A stretch of DNA of 64,000 nucleotides from the NCBI RefSeq assembly GCF_007489285.1, contig NZ_VLIY01000002.1:248001-312000 (forward strand), read 5' to 3'. The DNA is from Skermania sp. ID1734. GTDB lineage: Bacteria > Actinomycetota > Actinomycetes > Mycobacteriales > Mycobacteriaceae. This document shows positions 47,282 to 56,295 of the stretch, one piece after another. The number at the start of each line of letters is the position of its first letter. Position 1 is the stretch's first letter. A program made the position numbers and the translations under genes. The notes beneath the pieces were generated by a model, which worked only from the letters and a program-made list of their open reading frames with translations, did not search any database and had not been told where the DNA came from.

Positions 47282-47460
47282 GACTGCGAATCTTGCAGGA
47301 GATTCGGGTAAACCTGCACGTCAGGCCGGTGTCGACGCCCCAGCGAGACACCCAAATCCAGCCCCAGCCGGCCCGTCGACGCACCAACACCATCGAGGCC
47401 AAATACGCTTTACGCCAACGCAACTCGCGCCTTGGTGGGGTGGTATCAGAAGTGGACCTA

Positions 47461-47477
47461 TTCGCATCTGATGCGAA
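47461..47477. repeat. Perfect 17-bp palindrome
   Basis: TTCGCATC-T-GATGCGAA is a perfect inverted repeat in an otherwise gene-free stretch (47282-47670) upstream of the recombinase module. It may be an attachment or protein-binding site; part of it (TCTGATGC) recurs at 44250. Confidence 0.5.
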
Positions 47478-47670
47478 TAACCAATTTACAAGATGACATA
47501 ATGTAGATTATCGGCGTAAACGCTAGGGCCAGTTAAGACGGTGAGATGACTCGCCTCGCGATGACAAAGCTCGTTCCTGCAGCTTGAGTGATTATTCGCT
47601 GACCTTGACTACCTCGCCGGTCGTCGGATGCATCTCTCATCTCGTGTGAGTTTTCGCCACTGGCAATCGC

Positions 47671-47758
47671 TGTCAGCGCTCTTTGAAAAATCGGCCACTG
47701 ACGCCGCGTGGCCGATTTTCCACAAGCGCTACTGGCCGAAATTCAAAGAGCGTCGACA
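47671..47758. mobile_element. Miniature IS21-like element (88 bp)
   Basis: The outer ends TGTCAGCGCTCTTTGAA (47671-47687) and TTCAAAGAGCGTCGACA (47742-47758) are inverted repeats matching at 15 of 17 positions. Inside, GAAAATCGGCCAC (47686-47698) and GTGGCCGATTTTC (47708-47720) form a second, perfect pair. TGTC.../...GACA termini and multiple internal repeats are typical of IS21-family ends. No transposase gene remains between them, so it is a deletion derivative or MITE-like remnant (inference). Confidence 0.5.
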
Positions 47759-47881
47759 ATCGCGCCGGCGCACCGTCACTTGTCCGGACTCGGCTCCCGT
47801 ATGGACTCTCAGCTGCCGGCTATCAATTCGTCACTGTGACGTTTATCCGCGTGAAGCGACGGACCTGAATCCAGTGGCTCT

Positions 47882-48515
47882 TCAGTTGAGTACTGCTCCC
47901 ATCAGCATGGCCGCTGTACCGATATCCATGACAACGTGCGGGACGACGCTGGCCCGGACTGGGAGGGTTGATCCTGGTGTCGACGCTCGACGATTGTCGG
48001 CGGGAAAATCCACGGTGGAGACGATCACAACTGTTGCCACCGCATCGATCGCAAAGAGGACAGCGCAGACGATTCCCAGCACCGGGAGGGGTAATTCCTG
48101 CGACTGGACAGATCCCATGTGACTCATGTTGTGTCCCGAGTGGCTATGTTGTGTAAACCATCGCCGCCGCGGCAAGTGGATGGTAGGTCGCAGCTGCCGT
48201 GCGTTCGGCTGAGAACCGGGCTGTCCGGCACTGGCGGAGCCTCACGACGAGAATGCACCCGTACAGGGCGGTAAGGATTGCGAAAACGGTGAACCAGAGC
48301 CGATGTGAAGCGCTCACCACGAGCATGAGCAGCATCGCGCCGGACATCGCTATGTGTGCAACCTCAGACTCTCGGTCAGCCACGTAGGACACGGCCGTAC
48401 CCGTGGGCAGCCGATGCCCTGATACGAGCAGCACGACCCCGAAACACAGGCCGAATGCCAGCAGGACCGCGAGCCCAACCCGCAGTGCGTCGTGGTGTTC
48501 GAAGAACTCCTGCAA
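47882..48515 (-). pseudogene. DUF5134-like membrane protein, frameshifted
   Basis: The 5' frame (ATG at 48515) encodes several hydrophobic helices with HIAMSGAMLLMLVVSASHR and ends TYHPLAAAAMVYTT at a TAG. The coding potential continues in a second frame to 47882 with HSHSGHNMSHMGS, then PLPVLGIVCAVLFAIDAVAT and a last hydrophobic stretch with VVPHVVMDIGTAAML. His/Met-rich helices of this kind are typical of DUF5134 proteins. A frameshift near 48150 probably split one gene. Two overlapping short genes are less likely. Confidence 0.55.
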
Positions 48516-48551
48516 GGTGCTACCCGGTGACGAGCTGCCGATGGTTTGTGC

Positions 48552-49979
48552 TCATGCCGCCGGCCAGACGCGAACCTCGCATCTGCCTGCAAGATCAACC
48601 TCAGCCAACGCGGTGCCGTCGGTTGCCGCAATGAGTTGATCCACCGTTGCCCCAGACACGTGGTAGGTCCGTCCCGGGGACAAGCGCGCAAACTTCAGCG
48701 TCGCGCGGGTTGGGCCGTTGCCTGGACGCAGAACCAGTTCCAGCGCGGCCCCATCGGTCACTGCCTTGGCGACGAGCACGTCTGGATAGGCGACTTGGGC
48801 AAGCAGTGGCCCGGTCCGCCATTCCAACGGGACGACGCCATTGACCAGATCACGCATACTGTTCCGTCTCCCCCACCGGCCGAGGGCATAGCTGCCGTAG
48901 CTCCACGGCGACAGACCCTTGAACTGCCGGGCCCCGTGTGACCAGATGACGTCATGGCGAGCTGCAATCGAACGGTCGAGTGCGTTCAGGGCTTCGTCAT
49001 CGCCGTGTTCGCAGGCGCCCATCATCAGGCAAGATCGCGCCTGGGCATCGCCACGGTTGACGTTGTAGTTGCCGGCGTCAATTCTGTCGAGCACACTGCG
49101 TTCGAGTTCGACGTCCTCCCCCGTTATCGTGATGCACTTATTTCGTAGGACGCGCCAAGTGTTTTCGGCGACATCCGGCATGGTTGGGTTCAACAGCGAC
49201 GCGATGGAGCCGTCGTTAAACAAACTGGGTGGCACGAGCGGGCGACCGCTGCGCGTGCCGCAGCTCAGGAAGCGCCCGTTCTTTCGGCGCCATCCGTCCT
49301 TGTCGTAGCTAAGACGGACCCGCTCGATCAGATCGCCCGTCAAGTTGGTTCCGTGCAGACGGTCGTGCAATCGCAAGGTGTTCAAGGCAAAGGTATTGCA
49401 CACGGGGTAGACCAGGCGCGGCTCGCACGGGTATTGCGGATGGTCCGGTTCCTGAAGCATGTTCACGCGGATCGCATTGGCGATGCCAGCAAACTCGTAT
49501 CGATAGCTCTTTCGCTCGTTCCAGCGAAGTGTCAGCGACCCGGGCGCGCTGAAGCGACGATCGTCGTTCAGCGTTTCGTATAGCCCGATCATCATTCCGA
49601 AGTAGGCGGTGTACATGATGTTGTGGAAGACGATGGGGTCGGGATTCCACCGACCGTAGCCGACCAGGCGTTCGATCGCCCAGTAGCTCCAGACTCGGCG
49701 GTTGGTCATCTTGAGAATGGCGTTCCGTTGAGCCTCGGCGAGATAGCCGGTGAAAGCCGGCGTGCGGGTGTACTGCGCCATAGCCAGCGCGTACTGGCTG
49801 AAGTTGAGCTCGTACCGTATCCCTGAGAGGCCGAACTGCTCGATTACCTGGAACCCCCGCCACTCATCCAGTGGTTGCAGGAGAAGGTCGAGAAAGTAGC
49901 ACTGAGTGGCCAGGTCGTCGGCGTTGGACTCCGCGACTGGAAGGTTTGCGGGTACCGGAGAAGTGTTGGCGGAGTCCAT
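48552..49979 (-). CDS. Linalool dehydratase/isomerase-like protein
   Basis: From the ATG at 49979 (AGAAAGG site upstream) the protein is 475 residues. RYELNFSQYALAMAQYTRTP and the following Trp/Tyr-rich VWSYWAIERLVGYGRWNPDP resemble the (alpha/alpha)6-barrel linalool dehydratase/isomerase family. NIMYTAYFGMMIGLYETL and MMGACEHGDDEAL are further family-like stretches. Such enzymes hydrate or dehydrate tertiary or allylic terpene alcohols. No signal peptide is evident from this start. It ends an operon whose first gene is split by a 10.7-kb insertion. Family assignment is from memory of motifs, so substrate remains open. Confidence 0.7.
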   Translation of the reverse strand: MDSANTSPVPANLPVAESNADDLATQCYFLDLLLQPLDEWRGFQVIEQFGLSGIRYELNFSQYALAMAQYTRTPAFTGYLAEAQRNAILKMTNRRVWSYWAIERLVGYGRWNPDPIVFHNIMYTAYFGMMIGLYETLNDDRRFSAPGSLTLRWNERKSYRYEFAGIANAIRVNMLQEPDHPQYPCEPRLVYPVCNTFALNTLRLHDRLHGTNLTGDLIERVRLSYDKDGWRRKNGRFLSCGTRSGRPLVPPSLFNDGSIASLLNPTMPDVAENTWRVLRNKCITITGEDVELERSVLDRIDAGNYNVNRGDAQARSCLMMGACEHGDDEALNALDRSIAARHDVIWSHGARQFKGLSPWSYGSYALGRWGRRNSMRDLVNGVVPLEWRTGPLLAQVAYPDVLVAKAVTDGAALELVLRPGNGPTRATLKFARLSPGRTYHVSGATVDQLIAATDGTALAEVDLAGRCEVRVWPAA

Positions 49980-50013
49980 TTTTGCCTTTCTGCGTGTGAA
50001 CCGTATGCCGGTG

Positions 50014-50568
50014 TCAGACTCGGTCGTCCATTCGGTAGCGCGGTTGCGCGTCCTCGACAATGACGCCGGGCGGTGCGCTCGAGATGGCGGCAGCGGCGTC
50101 GACGACAGCGCAAACCGTCGCTGCCTGCGTGTCCGCGCCTCGGTCGAACCCGATTTGTGCACGCCACGCGGCTGGTGCGCCGGTCACCTTCAGTTCGAAT
50201 GCGGTGCCCCGCTCGATGAATTCGATGCCGATCACGCGATCAACCATCTGTGAAATGGTGGCACCGATACGGTCGATGAGCACGGTCGAATGGTCGGTGG
50301 CATGGAACGACACGCCATTTCGGCGGCAGGCCGAATCGATCTGTTCAATAGTGTCGTCAGCGAATTGACTTAACGGACCAACAAGAACGACATTCTTTTG
50401 GGCCTCGATCAGGGCAATGGCGTGGTCCAATCCGCCCTCGCCCGGGATGACGATCACGCTCGTCCCGTTTGCGATCGCTTCGTCCGTGGTGGCAACAGGT
50501 GAACATCCAAGCGCTGACGCGATCGCCTCCGCGAGTTGGCCTTCGCCCAGGACAACAGTTTTCGTCAT
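50014..50568 (-). CDS. Short dihydrodipicolinate reductase-like protein (184 aa)
   Basis: The N-terminus TKTVVLGEGQLAEAIASALG looks like a Rossmann nucleotide-binding start. The C-terminal 40 residues (ATVCAVVDAAAAISSAPPGV and following EDAQPRYR) closely parallel the end of the upstream neighbour (ASVHALVDSVASVCAAEPGV, then DDAAPYYR). It therefore looks like a shortened paralogue of the split reductase, with the middle region missing. It overlaps that neighbour by 4 nt and lies 34 bp before the linalool dehydratase-like gene. It may be a second, possibly non-catalytic, subunit. Confidence 0.65.
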   Translation of the reverse strand: MTKTVVLGEGQLAEAIASALGCSPVATTDEAIANGTSVIVIPGEGGLDHAIALIEAQKNVVLVGPLSQFADDTIEQIDSACRRNGVSFHATDHSTVLIDRIGATISQMVDRVIGIEFIERGTAFELKVTGAPAAWRAQIGFDRGADTQAATVCAVVDAAAAISSAPPGVIVEDAQPRYRMDDRV

Positions 50569-50891
50569 TTGGTGCTCTCCAGGAGATTCCGGTAGTAAGG
50601 CGCGGCATCGTCGATCAATACCCCTGGTTCGGCCGCGCAGACTGACGCGACAGAGTCGACGAGGGCATGCACCGAAGCAGTGGTGATCGGATTGCCGGTG
50701 GATTCGGTCAGCTCAGTGGTTAACTGCATCGACAGCCGTCCCGGGTCTCCCTCGATTTCCAGGGTGTAGGTGGCTTCTTTGTCGCCCGGGTCGAAGGGCA
50801 GGGCATCGCCGCGGTAAGCGTGTTTTGCGCCGAGGTACCAGCACTCTTCGTTGGTGAAGAAACAGTGTTCACCGAGGTAACCACGATGCAT
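50565..50891 (-). pseudogene. 3' fragment of a dihydrodipicolinate reductase-like gene
   Basis: The 108-codon frame from ATG 50891 encodes HRGYLGEHCFFTNEECWYLG and continues to a DPGRLSMQL stretch and the PGVLIDD tail. It matches only the C-terminal domain of diaminopentanoate dehydrogenase/dihydrodipicolinate reductase-like proteins. The matching 5' part is at 61605-62546 on the same strand. A TGCA at 50887-50890 marks the junction with the inserted element; joining it to the TGCA at 61606-61609 gives one in-frame 420-codon gene. The ATG may still allow the fragment to be translated from the element side. Confidence 0.8.
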
Positions 50892-50957
50892 GGCTTTCCC
50901 TATTGAATGATACGTGTTGGGGTCGGTTGTGTTGCGTCGGAAGGATGAGGTGGGCGA

Positions 50958-52457
50958 TTGTTGGGGTCCTGGTCGGTGCACTGGGTGACAGGTTCGGTAC
51001 CGGCGATGGATGGGAATCCGATTCTTGCCGCGTGGACCGATCTTGCCGATCGTGAGGTGGCGGTGGGGATCGGTCGTGGGGATCCGTTCATGGTGGGTCC
51101 GGATGGGCGGGTGGATCCGCGGCTGACCAGGTTCTTCAGCAGATCGTCGTTCGCGCGCCTTGCGCCGGCGACGAAGGTTTCCTACACCAACGACTATCGG
51201 GTGTTTTTCAACTTTTTGTGGATGCGCGGAAAAGTTTGGGATGCAACCGATTACGATGACCTGTTCGATTTCGAGGACTGGCGACGACGAGCACCGCACA
51301 ATCCGGCACGGATCAGCGGAGCGAAGTGGAACCGCGAACTGGCCGCCCTGCAACGACTGTTCGGCTGGGCGGTATCGCAGCGGTTGCTCGACGCTAATCC
51401 GGTGCAGGTGAAGACGGTTCGCAACCGCTACGGTGATCCGATCGAAGTTGCCCAGGCGCGAGCCAAGGATGTGCGCTCGAGCAATGTGCGCTGGTTGACA
51501 CCGCGGGCCTACCGGTTGTGGCGTGACGTCGGTCTGCGGGGTTACACGGGCGAGGATCGACGCGATCCGTCCTGGCGCGGACGTCACGACGACCGCAATG
51601 CGGCGTTCGCCGATGTGCTGTTCTGCAGCGGTCTGCGGCGCACCGAGGCGGCCTCGCTGCTGGTCACCGAGCTACCGCAGGCCACCACGATGGATCGGCG
51701 CTATGTCGATGCGCGCCTGGCGTCGGCGGTCGCCAAGAACGGGCGGGCGCGGACGTTCTACCTGTCGGCGCAGGTGGTGGCCGATGTTCAGACCTATGTC
51801 GCGACGAGTCGCCGTGCGGTGGTCAGGCTTGCTCAACAGACCGGCCGCTACGAGGACCTGCCCGAGATCCGGGTGCTCACCCATCAGTCTGGGCGGATGG
51901 GGCGGGTTTTGCACTGGAAGGACCGTCGTGGCCAGCTCGGGCAGGCTGGTCTGGACAACCTCGACCCCGACGAACGCCGTCTGCTGTTCGTCACCGGACC
52001 CGACGGGATCGAACCGCTGTGGTTGTGGCTGGCCCAGGACGGTAGCCCGTCCCGGCCGCACTCGTGGGAGGCGGTGTTCCGTGCCGGATCACAGCGTTGC
52101 GCAACGATGTTGGCGGGAAAGGTGACTGATCCACCGTTTTGCACTCCGCACATGTGCCGGCATTCCTTCGCGTTGCACATGCTCGTTGCGTTACACCACG
52201 CGATGGATCGCAAATTCGGCCTCACCGCCGAGGAACGCCGTGACTACCGGCTGCTCTACGGCGACCCGTGGCGAATGGTCAAAGACCTCCTCGGCCACGC
52301 CAGCGAGCAGACAACCCGAGACATCTATCTCGCGCCGGTCGCTGATCTGCAGATTCGCTCACTGCTCACCGGTGACGACGATCCAGATGTTGCCGAGTTG
52401 TTGACGCGGATCGCGGCGGCCTCCGAGCGCATCATCGACCGCGAGGACATCGCGTGA
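50958..52457 (+). CDS. Tyrosine recombinase 1 (catalytically complete)
   Basis: This protein of about 480-499 residues has the full integrase set: Arg in FCSGLRRTEAASL, the H-x-x-R box PHMCRHSFALHML, and LLGHASEQTTRDIYLAP with the second His and the nucleophilic Tyr. The N-terminal part contains a SAM-like core-binding domain (SYTNDYRVFFNFLWMRG). The start is uncertain: TTG 50958, GTG 50976 or ATG 51006 are in frame. It opens a four-gene operon with 4-nt overlaps and lies 67 bp inside the left end of the element. Equivalent to TnpA of Tn554-type systems (inference). Confidence 0.85.
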   Translation: MLGSWSVHWVTGSVPAMDGNPILAAWTDLADREVAVGIGRGDPFMVGPDGRVDPRLTRFFSRSSFARLAPATKVSYTNDYRVFFNFLWMRGKVWDATDYDDLFDFEDWRRRAPHNPARISGAKWNRELAALQRLFGWAVSQRLLDANPVQVKTVRNRYGDPIEVAQARAKDVRSSNVRWLTPRAYRLWRDVGLRGYTGEDRRDPSWRGRHDDRNAAFADVLFCSGLRRTEAASLLVTELPQATTMDRRYVDARLASAVAKNGRARTFYLSAQVVADVQTYVATSRRAVVRLAQQTGRYEDLPEIRVLTHQSGRMGRVLHWKDRRGQLGQAGLDNLDPDERRLLFVTGPDGIEPLWLWLAQDGSPSRPHSWEAVFRAGSQRCATMLAGKVTDPPFCTPHMCRHSFALHMLVALHHAMDRKFGLTAEERRDYRLLYGDPWRMVKDLLGHASEQTTRDIYLAPVADLQIRSLLTGDDDPDVAELLTRIAAASERIIDREDIA

Positions 52458-54190
52458 CCCCGCCACCAGGTTCGCCGGCCGCCTTGCCCAGCGACGGTCA
52501 CCGACGTCCATCGACGCTGGACCATACCGGACTGGTGGTGACCCACATCTGCGAAAAGGGTGACACCAGCATGGTTTACGACTTCGCCACGCTGCCCGTC
52601 CCGACCGCGCTGCAACGATCGTTGGCAACGGCGTTCGCCACCCAGGCAGCGGCGGGCGGACCGTGGCGCTCGGTGGTGACCAGCCAGGAGGTCTGGAGGC
52701 TTTTGAAGATATTCACCAAATTCCTTGCCGCCCAGCCGCATCCGACCGGCGATATCACAGACCTCTCGGTTGCCACGTGGAACACCTGGCGGATCAGTCG
52801 TCCCGACACCGCATCGGGACGGCGGCAGATCACGAAAATCGGGGCACTGCTGAGGACGCATCCAGACCTGCCGCAGCAGACGCACACCGCAACCCTGAAA
52901 CGCATCAGATCCGTCGACAGCACTCAAGCCCCGTATTCGGGCCGAGAGCTGGAAGCGATCAGGTCGGCCGCGGCGGAAATGTTCGAGCAAGCCTGGTGGC
53001 GGGTCGTCGACAACAACAGACACCTTCGAGACTGGCAAGCCGGCCGATTCTCCCCTGACAGCACCAACGCACGGCTCGGGGAGGCATTGGAACACCTCGC
53101 CCGCACCGGTGATGTTCCACTCCACCCGACATTCCGGCGCTACGGAAGCCGGGTGCTACCAGACCGATACAACCGCGCCGTAGGAGGAACCGATCCTGAA
53201 TCAAGCTGGCAGAGACTGTTTCTCACTCATGTCGAGATCGTCTCACTGGCTGCGTTGATGGTGATCTCCTACGGGTGGAACTCCACCGCCATTGCCGAAC
53301 TCAACGTTCCCGACACCACGAGCGACCCCGGTGCCGATGGCGCCACGATCTACCGCGTCGAGCTCGAAAAACGCCGGCGCCGGCAGCCGCTGCGCTACGA
53401 AACACGCAACCTGACCGATTGGGGAACGAACTCGCCGGGCCACCTCATCGGCAAAGCGGTCCAAGCGACCGCTCCGGCACGAAACCTGCTCGCTGTGCAT
53501 GGCACGGTGTCAACGCGATTGATGCTGTGGCACGTGCACTCGCCGCTGCTCGTGGACGACCCTACGACGATGATCCGCAGCGGATTCGACTCCGAGTCCC
53601 TCAGGAGGTGGCGCATTGTTACCGGCTTGGAGCTCAACTTGCGCCGGCTGCGCCGAACAGTGGTCGTGCAGCACCGCCGCACCCCCACCCAACACAGTCA
53701 GGATGTGCACGACAGCCTCTACGTGCTGCCGGACCCGGCCACACACGACAACGCGGCCCCGATCATCACCGCCGGAATCGACGCCGCCATCGAACAGGCC
53801 CGCGCGAGTGTGAAAGCCACGGTAACCCGTGAGGAAGGCGACGACGGACACGACACTGCCACCGCCACCTGCAGCGACTATCACCACAGTCCGTTCGGCG
53901 CGCACGGCTCGCCGTGCCGTGCCTCGTTTCTGTTGTGCCTGGCTTGTCCGAACGCCGTGGTGACACCGCGGCACCTGCCGCGGCTGGCCTACTTGCACCG
54001 TGCAATCGACAGCCTGCAAGACGTGCTGCCCGCCGCGGTATGGGATCACGACTGGCGCGAGCACCACGCCAGACTGTCGGCGCTGCAAGAATTCTCGTTC
54101 ACACCCACCGAGTGGTCCGACGCTCTCGGTGAGCTGGACGCCACCGACCGAACCGTCATCGACGCACTATTACGCAGGGAGTTGGAGTGA
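52454..54190 (+). CDS. Recombinase-associated protein 2 (degenerate tyrosine recombinase-like)
   Basis: The 578-residue protein lacks a clear set of integrase catalytic residues. LNLRRLRRTVVVQHRRTP near 395-412 could be a worn R-box. The C-terminal part has CSDYHHSPFGAHGSPC followed by SFLLCLACPNAVV, a Cys/His cluster able to bind zinc. The position between two recombinase genes, with 4-nt overlaps on both sides, suggests an obligatory partner in strand exchange or end recognition. No function can be proven from sequence. Confidence 0.72.
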   Translation: MTPPPGSPAALPSDGHRRPSTLDHTGLVVTHICEKGDTSMVYDFATLPVPTALQRSLATAFATQAAAGGPWRSVVTSQEVWRLLKIFTKFLAAQPHPTGDITDLSVATWNTWRISRPDTASGRRQITKIGALLRTHPDLPQQTHTATLKRIRSVDSTQAPYSGRELEAIRSAAAEMFEQAWWRVVDNNRHLRDWQAGRFSPDSTNARLGEALEHLARTGDVPLHPTFRRYGSRVLPDRYNRAVGGTDPESSWQRLFLTHVEIVSLAALMVISYGWNSTAIAELNVPDTTSDPGADGATIYRVELEKRRRRQPLRYETRNLTDWGTNSPGHLIGKAVQATAPARNLLAVHGTVSTRLMLWHVHSPLLVDDPTTMIRSGFDSESLRRWRIVTGLELNLRRLRRTVVVQHRRTPTQHSQDVHDSLYVLPDPATHDNAAPIITAGIDAAIEQARASVKATVTREEGDDGHDTATATCSDYHHSPFGAHGSPCRASFLLCLACPNAVVTPRHLPRLAYLHRAIDSLQDVLPAAVWDHDWREHHARLSALQEFSFTPTEWSDALGELDATDRTVIDALLRRELE

Positions 54191-56295
54191 CCGCGCCATT
54201 GTCTGCTGGGCCGGCGCCGGGACCGGGACCCGACGATCTCCTCGTCGATCCGTCGACCGTCGAGGAAGCTCGCCGTGAACTGATTCCGCGCTACGGCGCG
54301 GCGAGCTGGCGGATCACCTTCGCCAGCGCGAACCCGTCGGTGGGTACTGCCGACCTGCATTGGGATACTTTTCCCGATGCACTGCGCGAGCAACTCCGTC
54401 ATGCAGGCTGGGTGCTGCTGAAGTTTCCCGTTCCCGATCACCTTCTGAACGGCAGCACGCGCATGCGTGGGCACCTCAGTGCCTTGCGCAATCACCACAC
54501 CCTGATTCATTGGCGGTGCTTCGCGCATTGGTTGGATCGTCGGGGAATCACCGAGCTGGCCCAGGTGTCCGAAAGCGTCCTGGGCGACTACAGCATCCAC
54601 CTCGTCAAAGAACGTCGACTGCACCGCAACACCGTCGCGAGCATCCTCGGTGGGCTGACACGCCTGCACGCACATGCACCGTTGCTGCCTGAATCGGCCC
54701 GCATCCGACAACCACCGTGGGAGACAGAAGGCGTCGATGACTACCTGCCCGCAGCGACCCCGACCGGTGAGAACGCCTCGGAGGCCATCAATCCGGCAAC
54801 GATGGGTCCGTTGCTGGTATGGGCGCTGCGGTTCGTGGAGATGTTCGCCACCGACATCCTCGCCGCCGATGCACAAGCCGCCCGTCTACGCGCCGCCACC
54901 GCCGCGGCAGCATCCGATCAGCGTTCCCGCGCCGCGGTCGCGGCCTATCTCGCCGATCTCGAAGCACGCGGCTTGCCGCTGCCCGCGCACAACCGTACCG
55001 GCACGGTATGGGCGGCCAAAACCTACATCGCCGCAATCACGGGCGCGCCGCTCGGAGTGGTCAGCTACGCGCTTCGCGCGCCCCGGTGGCGGCAATATCT
55101 GGCCGAGAACCCGGGACCGTGTCCCCTCGACGTCCCGATCACCGCGACCGTCGACGGACAGAAATGGATCGACGGGATCGACTTCCATGACGTGGCGGGG
55201 CTTGTGCAGCATCTCGACACCGCCGCGTTCATCGTCATCGCCTATCTCACCGGCATGCGGCCCAGTGAAGTCCTCGGACTACAGGCCGGGTGCTGTCCAG
55301 ACCCGCCGGCACGCCAGGGCGGGACCCGCCGGCACCTCATCCGCGCCCGAGTGTTCAAAACCGCCTATGACGAGGACGGAAATCACCTCTCGGCGGGAGA
55401 GATCCGCTGCGCGCCGTGGGTGGCTGTCCCGCAGGTGGTCACGGCCATACGGCTGCGTGAGGCGCGGGTGGACGCCACCGGACTCTTGTTCGCCGGAGAC
55501 CCAACCAATCAGCGTCCCGGTGGCCGCGCAGCGTCGTACGCCACACTGTCCAGACGCATCGAACAGTTCGTGGCCTGGGTCAACACCCATCACGGCGAGG
55601 ACGCCATTCCCGCCGATCCGCACGGCAACATCGGCACCCGCCGATTCCGGCGCACACTGGCCTGGCACATCGCCCGGCGACCGGGCGGGCTGGTCGCCCT
55701 CGCAGTTCAATACGGACACCTGCGGACCATCATCAGCGAGGGCTACGCCGGGCGGCAGCGTGAGGGTATTCACGACATCCTCGACCTGGAAACCGCTCGC
55801 GCGGTCGCCGAACATCTCAGCGATGTCGAAGAATCCCTGGCCGACGGCGGCAAGGTGTCCGGCCCCGCAGCGCGTCGTCTCATCCTCGCCGCACACGAGC
55901 AACACCGCAGATTCGGTGGCATGGTCCTCAACCAGCGCCAGGCCAAGGCGCTGTTGTCCGACCCCGCGCTCACGGTGTTCCACAATCCCGAGGCCTACCT
56001 CAGCTGCAACTATGACCCGGCGCAGGCGCAATGCAATCCCGAAAATCTTGCATCGCAACGAAAGCGACCGACCACGCCGAGTCTTGACCGGTGCCGACCC
56101 AGCTGCGCCAATATCGCCCGCACCGACAGTGATGCAAGTCAGCTACGCGAGCGAGCTCAACACATCCGCTACCAGGCAGATACTGCCCTGACACCCGAGC
56201 CGATAGCCGAACGGCTGCGCCATCACGCGCGAGAACTCATCGAAATCGCCGACCGGCACGAACGCACTCGACTGGGCGACAAGGAGCCATCGTGA
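54187..56295 (+). CDS. Tyrosine recombinase 3 (TnpB-like)
   Basis: The 702-residue protein is a large integrase-type recombinase. YLTGMRPSEVLGLQ holds the first catalytic Arg. IGTRRFRRTLAWHIARRPGG replaces the usual H-x-L-R-H box, with Phe for the His. QYGHLRTIISEGYAG supplies the second His and the likely nucleophilic Tyr. A Cys cluster (SCNYDPAQAQC, then CRPSC) follows near the C-terminus. The size and order match the longer TnpB protein of Tn554-like trios. It overlaps both neighbours by 4 nt. Confidence 0.8.
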   Translation: MTAPLSAGPAPGPGPDDLLVDPSTVEEARRELIPRYGAASWRITFASANPSVGTADLHWDTFPDALREQLRHAGWVLLKFPVPDHLLNGSTRMRGHLSALRNHHTLIHWRCFAHWLDRRGITELAQVSESVLGDYSIHLVKERRLHRNTVASILGGLTRLHAHAPLLPESARIRQPPWETEGVDDYLPAATPTGENASEAINPATMGPLLVWALRFVEMFATDILAADAQAARLRAATAAAASDQRSRAAVAAYLADLEARGLPLPAHNRTGTVWAAKTYIAAITGAPLGVVSYALRAPRWRQYLAENPGPCPLDVPITATVDGQKWIDGIDFHDVAGLVQHLDTAAFIVIAYLTGMRPSEVLGLQAGCCPDPPARQGGTRRHLIRARVFKTAYDEDGNHLSAGEIRCAPWVAVPQVVTAIRLREARVDATGLLFAGDPTNQRPGGRAASYATLSRRIEQFVAWVNTHHGEDAIPADPHGNIGTRRFRRTLAWHIARRPGGLVALAVQYGHLRTIISEGYAGRQREGIHDILDLETARAVAEHLSDVEESLADGGKVSGPAARRLILAAHEQHRRFGGMVLNQRQAKALLSDPALTVFHNPEAYLSCNYDPAQAQCNPENLASQRKRPTTPSLDRCRPSCANIARTDSDASQLRERAQHIRYQADTALTPEPIAERLRHHARELIEIADRHERTRLGDKEPS

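Noticed and set aside
47628-48122. 164-codon plus-strand frame in the IS21-like and DUF5134 region
   Set aside because: Crosses the inverted repeats and lies antisense to the DUF5134-like remnant; no recognisable protein.
50014-50891. Simple two-gene interpretation: the 108- and 184-codon frames as independent small genes
   Set aside because: The 108-codon frame aligns only to the C-terminal domain of the reductase family, and the exact in-frame join with the distant 5' part explains it better.
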